From: Thermoplasmatota archaeon
GTDB lineage: Archaea; Thermoplasmatota; E2; DHVEG-1
DNA length: 48,474 nucleotides
Assembly (NCBI GenBank): GCA_022848765.1
Contig: JAJISJ010000002.1
Location: 1 to 48,474, forward strand
Direction of reading: 5' to 3'
Part shown: piece after piece, positions 1-10,690 of the stretch
Position numbering within the stretch: the stretch's first letter is position 1
Layout: every line of letters starts with the position of its first letter
The notes under the pieces: model-generated
Databases searched by the model: none
What the model saw: the letters and a program-made list of their open reading frames with translations, nothing else
What the model was told of the DNA's origin: nothing
Made by a program: the position numbers and the translations under genes

Positions 1-71
1 TTCTTACCGTGCCTTCTAAAACCACAAATAATTCTCTGAAAACACCTTTTTTGAGATTTAGTCCAAGACAT
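1..71 (-). CDS. possible N-terminal fragment of a divergent CDS running off the left edge (MSWTKSQKRCFQRIICGFRRHGK...)
   Basis: Open frame on the minus strand from ATG at 71..69 to the window edge; divergent to the next gene. Only 23 codons, family not recognised. Confidence 0.22.
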   Translation of the reverse strand, partial: MSWTKSQKRCFQRIICGFRRHGK

Positions 72-180
72 TTATTAAAAAACCTTAAATCATATATTAA
101 AAAGATAACTTACTCTTTTAGAACTATGAATTTAATACAACAGTTTTTATTAAACTGAATGATATTTCATATAATAAAAT

Positions 181-1293
181 ATGAAAGACTCAACGATAGA
201 TGAACAGATTAAAAAAATCGAGGAAGAGATTTTTAATACACAAAAAAATAAGGCTACTGAACATCATATTGGAAAATTAAAAGCAAAGATCGCAAGATTA
301 AGAGAGGTATCTGATAAAAGAAAAATTACTAGTATAAAAGGAAAAGGTTTTGCAATAAAAAAATCAGGTGATGCGACAATTGGACTTATTGGTTTTCCAA
401 GTGTTGGTAAAAGTACTCTATTAAATAAATTAACAGATGCTAATAGTAGAGTTGGAGAATATGAGTTTACGACATTAGATGTAATACCTGGAATGATGAT
501 ATATAATGGTGCAAAAATTCAGATTCTTGACTTACCAGGATTAATAACAGGAGCGTATAAAGGTAAAGGTAGAGGTAGAGAAATAATATCCGCAATTAGG
601 AATGTTGATCTAATAATATTTATGATTGATTCACAGAATACAGAACAGCTGAATTTAATGACAAAGGAATTATATAAAGCAGGAATAAGATTAAATCAAA
701 CAAAACCTGATGTAATTATTAAAAAAACAGGGCAAGGCGGAATTAACATCAAATCAACTTTAAAACTTACTAGATTAAGTGAAATAACAATTAAATCAAT
801 TTCATCAGAATATATAACAAATGGTGAATTATTATTTAGAGACGATATTGATGAGGATCAATTAATAGATATATATATGAATAATAGAATTTATGTTCCT
901 TCTATTGTAATTATAAATAAAAAGGATCTAATTTTAAATAGTGAACTAAGTATAAGAATTAGAGAAATTAAAAATAAGGGATGGAAAGTTATAGCGATTT
1001 CTGCAAGTAAAAATCTTGGATTAAATCAATTAAAAAGCTTGTTGATTGCAGAACTTAATCTGATTAGAATTTTTATGAAACCAATAGGAAAAAATCCAGA
1101 TTATGACGATCCCTTAATTCTAAACAAAGGTCAAACTGTTGAAGATGCATGTAAAAAATTGCATAAAGATTTTATAAAAAAATTTAGACATGCACAGATT
1201 TGGGGAAGATCAGCAAAATATTCTGGTCAAAAAGTTGGATTAGATCATATACTAGCTGATAAAGATCTAATGACAATAATTATTTCTCGTTAA
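181..1293 (+). CDS. DRG-type (developmentally regulated) Obg-family GTPase with C-terminal TGS-like domain
   Basis: GFPSVGKSTLLNKLT (G1), DLPGLITGA (G3), NKKD (G4), TGS-like end HKDFIKKFRHAQIWGRSAKYSGQKVGLDHIL. Confidence 0.93.
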   Translation: MKDSTIDEQIKKIEEEIFNTQKNKATEHHIGKLKAKIARLREVSDKRKITSIKGKGFAIKKSGDATIGLIGFPSVGKSTLLNKLTDANSRVGEYEFTTLDVIPGMMIYNGAKIQILDLPGLITGAYKGKGRGREIISAIRNVDLIIFMIDSQNTEQLNLMTKELYKAGIRLNQTKPDVIIKKTGQGGINIKSTLKLTRLSEITIKSISSEYITNGELLFRDDIDEDQLIDIYMNNRIYVPSIVIINKKDLILNSELSIRIREIKNKGWKVIAISASKNLGLNQLKSLLIAELNLIRIFMKPIGKNPDYDDPLILNKGQTVEDACKKLHKDFIKKFRHAQIWGRSAKYSGQKVGLDHILADKDLMTIIISR

Positions 1294-2240
1294 TTTCTTA
1301 TCAAATTTATAACATTTTTCACCATATGTTTTTGATTTAAACCATATTTTTCTAAAAGATCTTTTGGATCTCCGCTTTCGCAAAATCTATCATTTATACC
1401 CATTCTTAAAAATTTGATTGAAATATTATTATCCATTAGAGTTTCAGCAACTGCACTTCCAAGACCCCCAATTATCGAATGTTCCTCTGCAGTGATTATA
1501 GAACCAGTTTCTTTTGCGCATTTAATTATTAATTTCTTATCAATAGGTTTAATTGTATGCATATCAACAATTCTAGTATCTATACCCTTACTTTTCAGCG
1601 TTTTTTGCGCATCCAGAGCAGAATCAACCATTGTACCACATGCAATAATTGTAATATCAGCTCCATCTTCAACAATTAAACCTTCCCCTAATTTTAGATT
1701 TTGTAAATTATTTTCTTCATAAATAATAGGTGCATCCGCTCTACCTATCCTTGCATACATAGGACCATCATTTTCAACCATTAATTCAACAATTTTACCA
1801 GTTTGAACAGCATCACTTGGAGCAATAACTGTCATATTTGGTAAAACTCTCATTAGAGCAATATCCTCTATCATTTGATGACTCGCTCCATCTTTACCAA
1901 CACTTATACCCCCATGAGTTGCAAATATTTTCACATTTGATTTTGAATATGCAACATCCATTCTAATTTGATCATATACTCTTCCAGTTGCAAATACTGC
2001 GAATGTGCTAGCAAAAGCAATTTTTCCACAAGATGCCAATCCTGCTGCTGTAGATATCATATTAGCTTCAGCTATACCCATCTCAAAGAATCTATCTGGA
2101 AATTCTTTTGCAAACAAAATAGTTTTTGTCGATTTGGAAAGATCGGCATCTAAAACTACCAAATTGGAATATTTTTTACCAAGTTCAACTAGTTTTTGAC
2201 CATATGCATTTCTAGGATTGACCATAGTCTTTTTACTCAA
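1290..2240 (-). CDS. transketolase, C-terminal subunit
   Basis: 316 aa with Pyr/C-terminal transketolase features (FFEMGIAEANMISTAAGLA, THGGISVGKDGASHQMIEDIALMR); directly downstream of the N-terminal subunit. Confidence 0.93.
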   Translation of the reverse strand: MSKKTMVNPRNAYGQKLVELGKKYSNLVVLDADLSKSTKTILFAKEFPDRFFEMGIAEANMISTAAGLASCGKIAFASTFAVFATGRVYDQIRMDVAYSKSNVKIFATHGGISVGKDGASHQMIEDIALMRVLPNMTVIAPSDAVQTGKIVELMVENDGPMYARIGRADAPIIYEENNLQNLKLGEGLIVEDGADITIIACGTMVDSALDAQKTLKSKGIDTRIVDMHTIKPIDKKLIIKCAKETGSIITAEEHSIIGGLGSAVAETLMDNNISIKFLRMGINDRFCESGDPKDLLEKYGLNQKHMVKNVINLIRN

Positions 2241-3097
2241 ATTGAAGCCTCCAATTTTTTCTGCAAGGTGTCTAATTCTTCAATTGCTAAATTGTATTCC
2301 ATTTCATTGGGGGGAACTCCATGGAAATCAACATTATTTTCCATGAATGAAACACCCTTTCCTTTAATTGTATTTAAAATTATAACAGTTGGTGAGTTAT
2401 AATTACCATCTGCTTCATCTAAAGCTTCTAATATTTTTTTTATATCATGTCCATCTATTTCTATTACATTCCAACCAAATGAACTCCATCTATCTCTAAT
2501 AGATTCTAAACGCATAATTTTTTCAGTGTTTCCATCAATTTGTAAAAAATTTCTATCTATAAAAGCCGTAACATTATCCAGTTTATAATGCGATGCTGCA
2601 GCAGCAGCTTCCCATATTTGTCCTTCATTTGTTTCACCATCACCTAACATAACATAAGTTTTATAGTCCTTTTTATCTAATTTTGCTGCCAAAGCAACCC
2701 CATTCGCAAAAGAGAGTCCATGACCTAAAGATCCAGTTGAAGCTTCAATTCCTGGTGTACACAAGCACGCAGGATGTCCTTGTAGCATACAATTCATATT
2801 TCTAAGATTATTAAGTTCAACATGAGAAAAATATCCTAATTCTGCTAAAGTAGCATATAGGGCAGGTGCAGCATGTCCTTTACTCAAAATAAATCGATCC
2901 CTGTTTGAATCGTTGGGGTTTTTAGGATTATGGTTCATATATAAAAAATATAATGCCACTATCGCATCAACCGTTGATAATGATCCGCCAGGATGACCTG
3001 ATTTGGCTCTATATAACATTTTAATTATTTTTTTTCTAATCTTTACAGCCATAATTTCAAGTTTTCTGATAATTTCTCCATCATAGTTTTTCATCAT
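2237..3097 (-). CDS. transketolase, N-terminal (TPP-binding) subunit
   Basis: SKGHAAPALYATLAELGYF, LGDGETNEGQIWEAAAAASHYKLDNV. The ORF track starts at 3211, but homology-like sequence begins at MMKNYDGE (ATG 3097/3094), so the start is trimmed. Confidence 0.92.
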   Translation of the reverse strand: MMKNYDGEIIRKLEIMAVKIRKKIIKMLYRAKSGHPGGSLSTVDAIVALYFLYMNHNPKNPNDSNRDRFILSKGHAAPALYATLAELGYFSHVELNNLRNMNCMLQGHPACLCTPGIEASTGSLGHGLSFANGVALAAKLDKKDYKTYVMLGDGETNEGQIWEAAAAASHYKLDNVTAFIDRNFLQIDGNTEKIMRLESIRDRWSSFGWNVIEIDGHDIKKILEALDEADGNYNSPTVIILNTIKGKGVSFMENNVDFHGVPPNEMEYNLAIEELDTLQKKLEASI

Positions 3098-3314
3098 ATA
3101 TCCCTTTCTGAGAAAAAAATAACCCCACTTTTTTACTGAATATTTTATTGAGCTAAATACCTTTTGTAATTTTTTATTATAAAAATAATAAATCCAATTT
3201 GCTAGAATCAAATATATAATTATAAAAAATTTATTAATGCAAACCTTGAACGTATTAGAGAAAATAGCGATAGTTATTAATGATCCTTTTTATATTTCCT
3301 TCAATAGAGAATAA

Positions 3315-4646
3315 ATGGTCCTGAATGATTTAAGCGACTCTCTTAAGGGTACATTAAAAAAAATTGCAAATGCAGTATATATAGATTCAAAACTCATAAA
3401 GGAAGTTGTAAGAGATATTCAAAGAGCTCTTCTACAGTCTGATGTTAATGTAAAATTAGTTTTGACTCTTTCAAAAGAGATCGAGAAAAGAGCTTTGCAA
3501 GAAAAACCTCCAGCTGGAATGAGTAACAGAGAACATGTTATTCATATTGTATATGACGAGCTTGTGAATATATTAGGCAAATCAAGAGAATTACCAATCA
3601 AAAAACAAATAATAATGATGACAGGATTATATGGACAAGGAAAAACCACGAGTTGCGGAAAACTAGCATCATATTTTAAAAAAAGAGGGTTAAGACCCGT
3701 CCTGATAGCTGGAGACGTTCATAGACCCGCAGCATTTGAACAATTAAAACAGATAGCAGAAAAAGTCAAAGTTCCTTTTTATGGTGATAAAAATGAAAAA
3801 AATGCTGTCAGGGTTGTTAACGATGGTATAAATAAGTTTAAAAGAAATAGTGATGTGATCATTGTTGATACATCAGGTAGACATAAACTTGAAGACGTTC
3901 TAATACAAGAGATGAAGGATATTTTTCAAAATGCCAAACCTGATGAAAAATTGTTAGTGATTGATGCTGCAATGGGGCAGCAAGCAGGAACGCAAGCCAA
4001 GGCTTTCAATGATGCCGTGGATATCACTGGCATTATTCTTACAAAACTTGATGGCACAGCAAAAGGCGGTGGAGCACTTAGTGCAGCTGCTGAAGTCGGT
4101 GCGCCGATCCTATTTATTGGTACCGGTGAACACTCTGATGATTTTGAGACTTTTGATCCAGCTAGTTTTATTTCTAGAATTCTTGGGATGGGTGATATTA
4201 AATCACTATTAGAAAAAGCAGAATATAGCGTTAAAGGTAAAGATGCTGAAAAAACAGCTAAGCGTATGATGTCAGGTAAATTCACTCTTAATGACATGTA
4301 TGACCAGATGGATATGTTATCGGGTATGGGGCCATTAAATAAGATTGCTGAGATGCTTCCAGGAAATTTTACAGGCCGAATAAAAAATGTTGATATGGAC
4401 AGTACTGAAAATAAATTACAAAAATTCAGGGTCATCATGGATTCTATGACAAAAGAAGAAATGGAGAACCCGAATCTAGTCCGGTCTGCAAGGATCAAAC
4501 GGATAGCTAGAGGATCCGGTGTGGAAAATAAGGATGTAAAAGAGTTGTTAAAATATTATAATATGACAAAACGCATGATGAAAGGTATTTCAGGAAATCG
4601 TAAAATGAGAAAAAACCTTATGAAGCAATTACAATTTGGAAATTAA
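3315..4646 (+). CDS. srp54: signal recognition particle 54 kDa protein (SRP54/Ffh)
   Basis: GLYGQGKTTSCGKLA, DTSGRH, TKLDGTAKGGGALS, methionine-rich M domain at the C-terminus. Confidence 0.97.
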   Translation: MVLNDLSDSLKGTLKKIANAVYIDSKLIKEVVRDIQRALLQSDVNVKLVLTLSKEIEKRALQEKPPAGMSNREHVIHIVYDELVNILGKSRELPIKKQIIMMTGLYGQGKTTSCGKLASYFKKRGLRPVLIAGDVHRPAAFEQLKQIAEKVKVPFYGDKNEKNAVRVVNDGINKFKRNSDVIIVDTSGRHKLEDVLIQEMKDIFQNAKPDEKLLVIDAAMGQQAGTQAKAFNDAVDITGIILTKLDGTAKGGGALSAAAEVGAPILFIGTGEHSDDFETFDPASFISRILGMGDIKSLLEKAEYSVKGKDAEKTAKRMMSGKFTLNDMYDQMDMLSGMGPLNKIAEMLPGNFTGRIKNVDMDSTENKLQKFRVIMDSMTKEEMENPNLVRSARIKRIARGSGVENKDVKELLKYYNMTKRMMKGISGNRKMRKNLMKQLQFGN

Positions 4647-4661
4647 AAAAAAAAAATCCTT

Positions 4662-5999
4662 ATGTTGTTTAAAAATTATAATCAGATTATTTGCAATGGA
4701 GAAAATAGTGAAATTAAAAAACAAAGAAAAGAAATTCTTGATATATTAACCTTAGCGATTAAAAGTGTTGATCCATATGAAATTGTAAAAAAAAATATAA
4801 AAGAAGAACAAATTTCAATTGATAACAAAATTATAAACACTAAAAATTTTGAGAATATTTATTTAGTTGGATTTGGAAAAGCTAGTTTAAAAATGGGGGA
4901 GGCAATTTTAGATGTATTAAACATAAAAAAGGGTATCTTAATTACTAATGATCATAAAGGTAAAATAAATAGTAATATAATAAAATTATATGTAGCAGGA
5001 CATCCAATACCAAATCAAAATAGTATTAATGGTACAAATGATATTTTAAAAATGATTAAAGAATGTACAAAACAAGATCTTATACTTGTTCTCATATCTG
5101 GAGGAGGCTCTACACTTTTATGTAACCCCCGAATTGGATTAGATGATCTTAAAAAAACAACAAGTTTGTTATTAAAAACAGATATGGAAATTAGTGAGAT
5201 TAATACAATAAGAAAACATCTGTCTTTGGTTAAAGGTGGACAACTCGTTAAAAATGTAAATTGCGATGTTATTTCATTAATAATTTCAGATATTGTAAAC
5301 GATCCTATTGAATTTATTGCCTCAGGACCAACCTCTCCTGATTCAACTACTTTTGATGATGCAAAAAGAATTCTTATAAAATATGGGATATGGGATAAAA
5401 CCCCAAAAAGTGTTAGAAAAATAATTAATGATGGTCTATTAGGTAAAATTCCAGAAACACCATCAAAAGATAATCCAATTTTTAATAATGTTCAAAATTA
5501 TATTATTGCAAATAATAGATCTTTGTGTCTTGCAGCAGAAAAATATGCAAAAAAAATCGGATACGAAACAAGACTAATAACAACATGTTTAACCGGGGAA
5601 GCAAAATATGTGGGTAAAAACCTTATTGAATATATTTATAGTAATTATAAAAGTAAAACTAAGAAAGTATATATTTCTGGTGGAGAAACAACAGTGAATG
5701 TTATTGGTAATGGTAAAGGTGGAAGAAACCAAGAGATGGTTTTAGGTAGTATAAATTATCTTAATGATAAAAAAATTGTTTTTGCATCTTTTGCAACAGA
5801 TGGAATTGATGGTCATAGTAACGCTGCAGGTGCTATTGCAGATGGTTTCTCTATGAAAAGAGCTTTAAAAAAGAATTATGATCCATCATTTTTTTTAAAA
5901 AATAACAATTCATATGAATTTTTTAAATTATTAAATGATTTAATTAAAACTGGACCTACTGGTACAAACGTTATGGACATACAACTTATAATATGTTAA
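4662..5999 (+). CDS. glycerate 2-kinase (DUF4147/MOFRL family)
   Basis: LVGFGKASLKMGEA, LISGGGSTLL, SGGETTVNVIGNGKGGRNQEMVL, FATDGIDGHSNAAGAIAD, TGPTGTNVMDIQ. Confidence 0.93.
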   Translation: MLFKNYNQIICNGENSEIKKQRKEILDILTLAIKSVDPYEIVKKNIKEEQISIDNKIINTKNFENIYLVGFGKASLKMGEAILDVLNIKKGILITNDHKGKINSNIIKLYVAGHPIPNQNSINGTNDILKMIKECTKQDLILVLISGGGSTLLCNPRIGLDDLKKTTSLLLKTDMEISEINTIRKHLSLVKGGQLVKNVNCDVISLIISDIVNDPIEFIASGPTSPDSTTFDDAKRILIKYGIWDKTPKSVRKIINDGLLGKIPETPSKDNPIFNNVQNYIIANNRSLCLAAEKYAKKIGYETRLITTCLTGEAKYVGKNLIEYIYSNYKSKTKKVYISGGETTVNVIGNGKGGRNQEMVLGSINYLNDKKIVFASFATDGIDGHSNAAGAIADGFSMKRALKKNYDPSFFLKNNNSYEFFKLLNDLIKTGPTGTNVMDIQLIIC

Positions 6000-6175
6000 T
6001 AAATATATATACTAAATAATTTAATGTAAACTAAATTTATTAAGGAATGTAATATATCTTATATAATAATACAATTTGTTTATTATAATTTATAGTGGTA
6101 ACGAAAATACCAAAATTATTTAAGTAATAATAATATAAATTAAACATAGAGGGAAATGTAAAAGGAGAAAAGTAT

Positions 6176-9100
6176 ATGAATAAAAATAATTCATATAAAA
6201 AAATAATAATATTGATTTTTATTTTTATGATGTTATTATCAGCTAATAATAGTTCTTCATTAATTTTAGATATAGATGAAGAAGATGGCGTATATTTTGT
6301 TGATATATTTAATGAAGGAGTAAATGTAGATCTAACGAATTGTACTACTTCAAAAGAAAATGGAAGAATTATTTTGGACCCATATGGTTCAAATACAAGA
6401 CTATACGATTATTCAGATTGGAATATAGAATCAGAAGATAAGGCATATAGCTATCCCACTCCTTATTTTTTCTTGTTACTTCCTCCAAAAATTAGTATAA
6501 CTCTTTTTGAAAGGGAGTTTGATAATGAATTGGATTATGATACAATTAAAAATAAGAATAATATTTTTTATCCTTTGGAGGAATTTGATGAATCATCACC
6601 ATTAAAAATTGTTCATCATTACAGATTTAAGATAAAAGAGAATATTAATTTTACAAATGAAATAAATATATATTGGTGTGGAAAAGCAGAAAATGAGCAA
6701 AAAATCACTTTTTATTATTGGCAACCAGTGGGTTCAATAGGAAAATGGGAAGAGGCCGCATCGGGGGTTTCCAATTCATCAGTAATTGAAATTCAACAAA
6801 ATTTTACAGGTGATTTATTCATTGGTGAAGATAACTATATAGATATTTGCATTGTTGCAACGCCAGATTTCGGCGAGAGATGTTCTCTTTTTACAGATTA
6901 TGTAAAGATAACTGTTTACGGACAGGGATCATCTAGTTATGGAGCTGCCATTTCATCTGTTATATCTCCTAATTATTTAGATAGATGGGAATTTTTATTA
7001 TGGGAGGATTATGAAAAGAGTGGTACATCAATCAGATATCATATATTATATGAAAATGAAACAGGAGATTTTAATCTTATCGATGACAGTTACTTATCGG
7101 GAAATGAAGAAGGATTTACCTCATCTCCTGTTTATTTAGATTCTCTTCCTTTATATGATATAAAAATATTAGCAAATTTATCTACAATTAATCCATCCTT
7201 GTCTCCAGAAATTGATAGTTGGAGTTTAATATGGCAAACAAGTGATAAAATTTGGAGTGATCAGTTTTCTTCATCCTTTAGAATAGATGAAGTGGACAAT
7301 ATTTTATTTTCAAATGATGAAGCAAAATTGATTTTATCAGTAAATGATTGGCCAATGTTCGGAAAAAATTCAGAAAATACTAGATCATCAGATAGTTATG
7401 GACCTGATGCTGATAACCACAGTTTGTACTGGTATTCTACAACAAAATCTGGTAGTGAATATAGAAACCCCATCTTAAAAAATAATATTTTATATATTGC
7501 TTCGATCGATGGTGATATATTATATGCATTTAATGCTACAATCCCTCTCGGTGATGAGGGTTCAACAATTTTACCTGTCGATCAATCTGATATACCACAA
7601 AATACTATTGAGAGTTCACCGGCTTTAACAGAGGATGGAAAATTAATTGTAGCATCAGGTACAAGATCTAATGATGGAGACATTGATAATAAAGTATTTG
7701 CTTATAATACTCAAAATATTTTATCAGAAAATACGATTTGGGAATTTAATTATAGCGATATTGATCCAGATAATCCATATATTTGTTATTCAGCCTCACC
7801 AACTATTTATGAAGATAAAATATTAATCAGTTCATGGAGTGGAAAAAATTCCATTTGGAATTCTTTATGGAATTATTTCAATTTAACTTACGGCAACAAT
7901 AAAATTATTGCACTAAATTTTGATGGGAATCTTGAATGGGAATATGATTTACCTGCAGGTAGTTTTTCAACTCCAGCAGCACAAAACGATATAGTAATAG
8001 TAGGCTGTGAAAATAAAGATGGTAATAGTATCTTTGCTTTGGATGCAAATAACGGTGATAAATTATGGGATAACAATATTGGCCCAATTGGAAGATCTTG
8101 CCCTTTAATTTATGATGATAAAGTTTTTATTATTACAAAAGAGATAGGAATAATACCATTTACAGGTTATGAAAGTGTTATAGCTCTTGATTTAAGTGAT
8201 GGTAGTGAATTATGGAATTTATCTATTGGAGATAATATTGCAGATAATTATGAAAAAATTGCAGGAGCTTCTCCCTCGGTTAATAATGGTATCCTTTTTA
8301 CAGTTTCAGCTGATGGAACAGTATATGCATTAGATATAAATAATGGTGATGAGATATGGACAAAGAAGATTTATACAAAAAGTTTAACTTCACCCTATTT
8401 TTTAGTATCATCCCCTGTTTCAATTAATAATATTCTATATATTGGTACTCCAGATGGAATTATATATGCTTTGAATATAACAGATGGATCTATTATTTGG
8501 CAGGAGGACACATATCAAAATTCTCCTATTCAAAACTCTCCAATTGTTGTAGATGGTGTAATTTATTATTCTTCTGAAAATGGTATTTTATACAGCAGGG
8601 GCGTATTTAAAGGAATTGAAGGTGAAGTAATAACTGGATCTATAATATCAATTCCAATAAGTCTTCCAAATCCTAACTATATTTGGAATAAATTTTATGT
8701 TGAATATTCTACTTATGAAGGAGAGATAGATTTCTATATTCTTGATAAAATGGGAAATATATTGCTTGATGATATTTCTGATGGATCAAATATTTCTAAA
8801 TCAAATGTTAATAATCATGATACTATTAGATTACGTGCTGATTTTAGTGCTAACTATAGTTCAAATATTAGTGGTGAAGCGATTTTATTTGATTGGAGTG
8901 TTACATTTAAACAAGAAGGTGATTTAGATTATGAAACAATTTTTTATGAGAATAGTTTTTACTCTATAGATGTTCCACCAATATGTGGGATTGATGTTCA
9001 AAATCAATATGTTGGTTTAATGGATTCAGCACAATATAGATTTGAATATGAAAATCAATTAGGAAATTTTATTTCAGAATGGTATGATGCTGATTTTAGT

Positions 9101-10678
9101 GGTATTGAAGGAACTTTTGAAAGAGAGACAATAACAGCAGATACATCTGAAGCAGACATTACAGATAATATTTCAATTTATTTAAAAATACAATTTAAAA
9201 TAAATGACGCTGGAATTGATCAAAATGAAACAAGATCCGATTGGTATGATATTGAATATGATAATCCAGATATTGAATCACCTATTTTCTTTGAAGATAG
9301 TTTTTTACCAGAAGAAGGATGGATTTCAAAAAACAATCCAATATGTTCAATAAATGTAAAAGATGAAGGAACAGAAGGTAATATAACTGGACTAAATGTT
9401 TATACTGCATCATATACCTTAAGATATTCAGATCAAGCAGGAGTTCATTCTCATACAGAAAAAACTACAAATAATGGAATTAACGGAAGTATTTCAACAA
9501 TAAAAATAACTGCAGATATTTCACAGTTAGAATTTATTAATGATATACTTAATTTTCAACAAATAAGATTTTATATAGAAGATCTAGCAGGGAATAAAAA
9601 ATATTCTAATTATTTTGAATTAAAAACAGATGATGAAAAACCCATTTCATGGATAATCAATACTGATGAAATTCCAATAAAAACTAATATAAAATCTGTT
9701 AAAATTGATGCAACAGCAGAGGATGATATTAGCGATATTCATAATGTAACATTATTTTATTTAAAACCAGAATTTGATGATTGGAAAGAATTTGAGACAG
9801 ATTATAATTACCCATATTCTTGGGATTTTACAATTGATGATGATGAAGGTGGTGAAATTGAATTATGTACTATCGCAACAGATTTGGCAAACAATAGAGA
9901 GGACTTCCCTACAATAGGAGATATATCATTTATTTTTGATCCGAATAAACCTACAAAACCAATTTTTAATAGTGAATATATATTCGAGAATAATACTATA
10001 CCATTTTTTGATGAAATTATATTTGAGGATGATTATAAGTTGAAGAATGTAGAATATAGATTAGATTTTCATGATCAAGATAAATGGATTATGATAAATA
10101 AAAATAATATCGATGCTGATAAGTATATAACGTTATGGAATTTAACTAAAGATGATTGGGATTATATGGTTGAGGATTTTGAATACTATATATACTTTAG
10201 AATAACAGATTCTCTTGAAAATATTTATGAAACTCCTTCAAAACAAGATGCGGTCAAAATTATAAAAAACCTACAAAAAAATGTTATAACAACACCTTAT
10301 GATCCAGATATATCAGATTTAAATTCATTGAATTGGAATAATATTTATCAGATAATTGTTAATATAAGTGATAATGATATTTCGGAAATAAAATTATTAT
10401 ACAGATATTCTCAAAATAATGAAAACTGGAGTAGTTGGATACAATATGGAGAATCTATAAATTCCTCACCATTTGAATGGGACTTCAGTGTTGATAATGG
10501 AAGTGGGTTTTATGAATTTAAAACTCAAGTATTAGATTCTTCTGGAAAATATCATGATTCTGAAATTCAATCTGCAAATGTAATATTATTTCCAACATAT
10601 CTGATTATTGCCATGGTTATATCAATAATCTTTTTGTTAATTGTGACCGCTATTATAATTAAAAGGTTTAAAAAATAG
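6176..10678 (+). CDS. large secreted/membrane-anchored surface protein: signal sequence, PQQ-like beta-propeller repeats, Ig-like repeats, C-terminal TM
   Basis: N-terminal hydrophobic signal; repeated blades such as IFALDANNGDKLW, VIALDLSDGSELW, VYALDINNGDEIW, IYALNITDGSIIW; C-terminal YLIIAMVISIIFLLIVTAIIIKRFKK. Confidence 0.88.
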   Translation: MNKNNSYKKIIILIFIFMMLLSANNSSSLILDIDEEDGVYFVDIFNEGVNVDLTNCTTSKENGRIILDPYGSNTRLYDYSDWNIESEDKAYSYPTPYFFLLLPPKISITLFEREFDNELDYDTIKNKNNIFYPLEEFDESSPLKIVHHYRFKIKENINFTNEINIYWCGKAENEQKITFYYWQPVGSIGKWEEAASGVSNSSVIEIQQNFTGDLFIGEDNYIDICIVATPDFGERCSLFTDYVKITVYGQGSSSYGAAISSVISPNYLDRWEFLLWEDYEKSGTSIRYHILYENETGDFNLIDDSYLSGNEEGFTSSPVYLDSLPLYDIKILANLSTINPSLSPEIDSWSLIWQTSDKIWSDQFSSSFRIDEVDNILFSNDEAKLILSVNDWPMFGKNSENTRSSDSYGPDADNHSLYWYSTTKSGSEYRNPILKNNILYIASIDGDILYAFNATIPLGDEGSTILPVDQSDIPQNTIESSPALTEDGKLIVASGTRSNDGDIDNKVFAYNTQNILSENTIWEFNYSDIDPDNPYICYSASPTIYEDKILISSWSGKNSIWNSLWNYFNLTYGNNKIIALNFDGNLEWEYDLPAGSFSTPAAQNDIVIVGCENKDGNSIFALDANNGDKLWDNNIGPIGRSCPLIYDDKVFIITKEIGIIPFTGYESVIALDLSDGSELWNLSIGDNIADNYEKIAGASPSVNNGILFTVSADGTVYALDINNGDEIWTKKIYTKSLTSPYFLVSSPVSINNILYIGTPDGIIYALNITDGSIIWQEDTYQNSPIQNSPIVVDGVIYYSSENGILYSRGVFKGIEGEVITGSIISIPISLPNPNYIWNKFYVEYSTYEGEIDFYILDKMGNILLDDISDGSNISKSNVNNHDTIRLRADFSANYSSNISGEAILFDWSVTFKQEGDLDYETIFYENSFYSIDVPPICGIDVQNQYVGLMDSAQYRFEYENQLGNFISEWYDADFSGIEGTFERETITADTSEADITDNISIYLKIQFKINDAGIDQNETRSDWYDIEYDNPDIESPIFFEDSFLPEEGWISKNNPICSINVKDEGTEGNITGLNVYTASYTLRYSDQAGVHSHTEKTTNNGINGSISTIKITADISQLEFINDILNFQQIRFYIEDLAGNKKYSNYFELKTDDEKPISWIINTDEIPIKTNIKSVKIDATAEDDISDIHNVTLFYLKPEFDDWKEFETDYNYPYSWDFTIDDDEGGEIELCTIATDLANNREDFPTIGDISFIFDPNKPTKPIFNSEYIFENNTIPFFDEIIFEDDYKLKNVEYRLDFHDQDKWIMINKNNIDADKYITLWNLTKDDWDYMVEDFEYYIYFRITDSLENIYETPSKQDAVKIIKNLQKNVITTPYDPDISDLNSLNWNNIYQIIVNISDNDISEIKLLYRYSQNNENWSSWIQYGESINSSPFEWDFSVDNGSGFYEFKTQVLDSSGKYHDSEIQSANVILFPTYLIIAMVISIIFLLIVTAIIIKRFKK

Positions 10679-10690
10679 TTGAAATATAGC

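Noticed and set aside
1414-1722. 102-aa plus-strand ORF inside the transketolase C-subunit gene
   Set aside because: Antisense to a conserved enzyme; composition-driven ORF.
3097-3211. N-terminal 38-residue extension of the transketolase N-subunit ORF
   Set aside because: Basic/hydrophobic upstream stretch in a promoter-like spacer; MMKNYDGE start has a nearby purine-rich ribosome-binding region and matches family length better.
3926-4498. 190-aa minus-strand ORF inside srp54
   Set aside because: Fully antisense to a confidently identified conserved gene; low-complexity Ser/Ile/Leu-rich translation typical of spurious antisense ORFs.
4647-4661. A10 homopolymer between srp54 and glycerate kinase as a programmed slippage site
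   Set aside because: Lies after the srp54 stop codon in a short intergenic gap; no alternative frame product implied.
7888-8087. overlapping 60-62-aa minus-strand ORFs in the beta-propeller gene
   Set aside because: Antisense to repetitive propeller coding sequence; overlapping frames both open because of composition.
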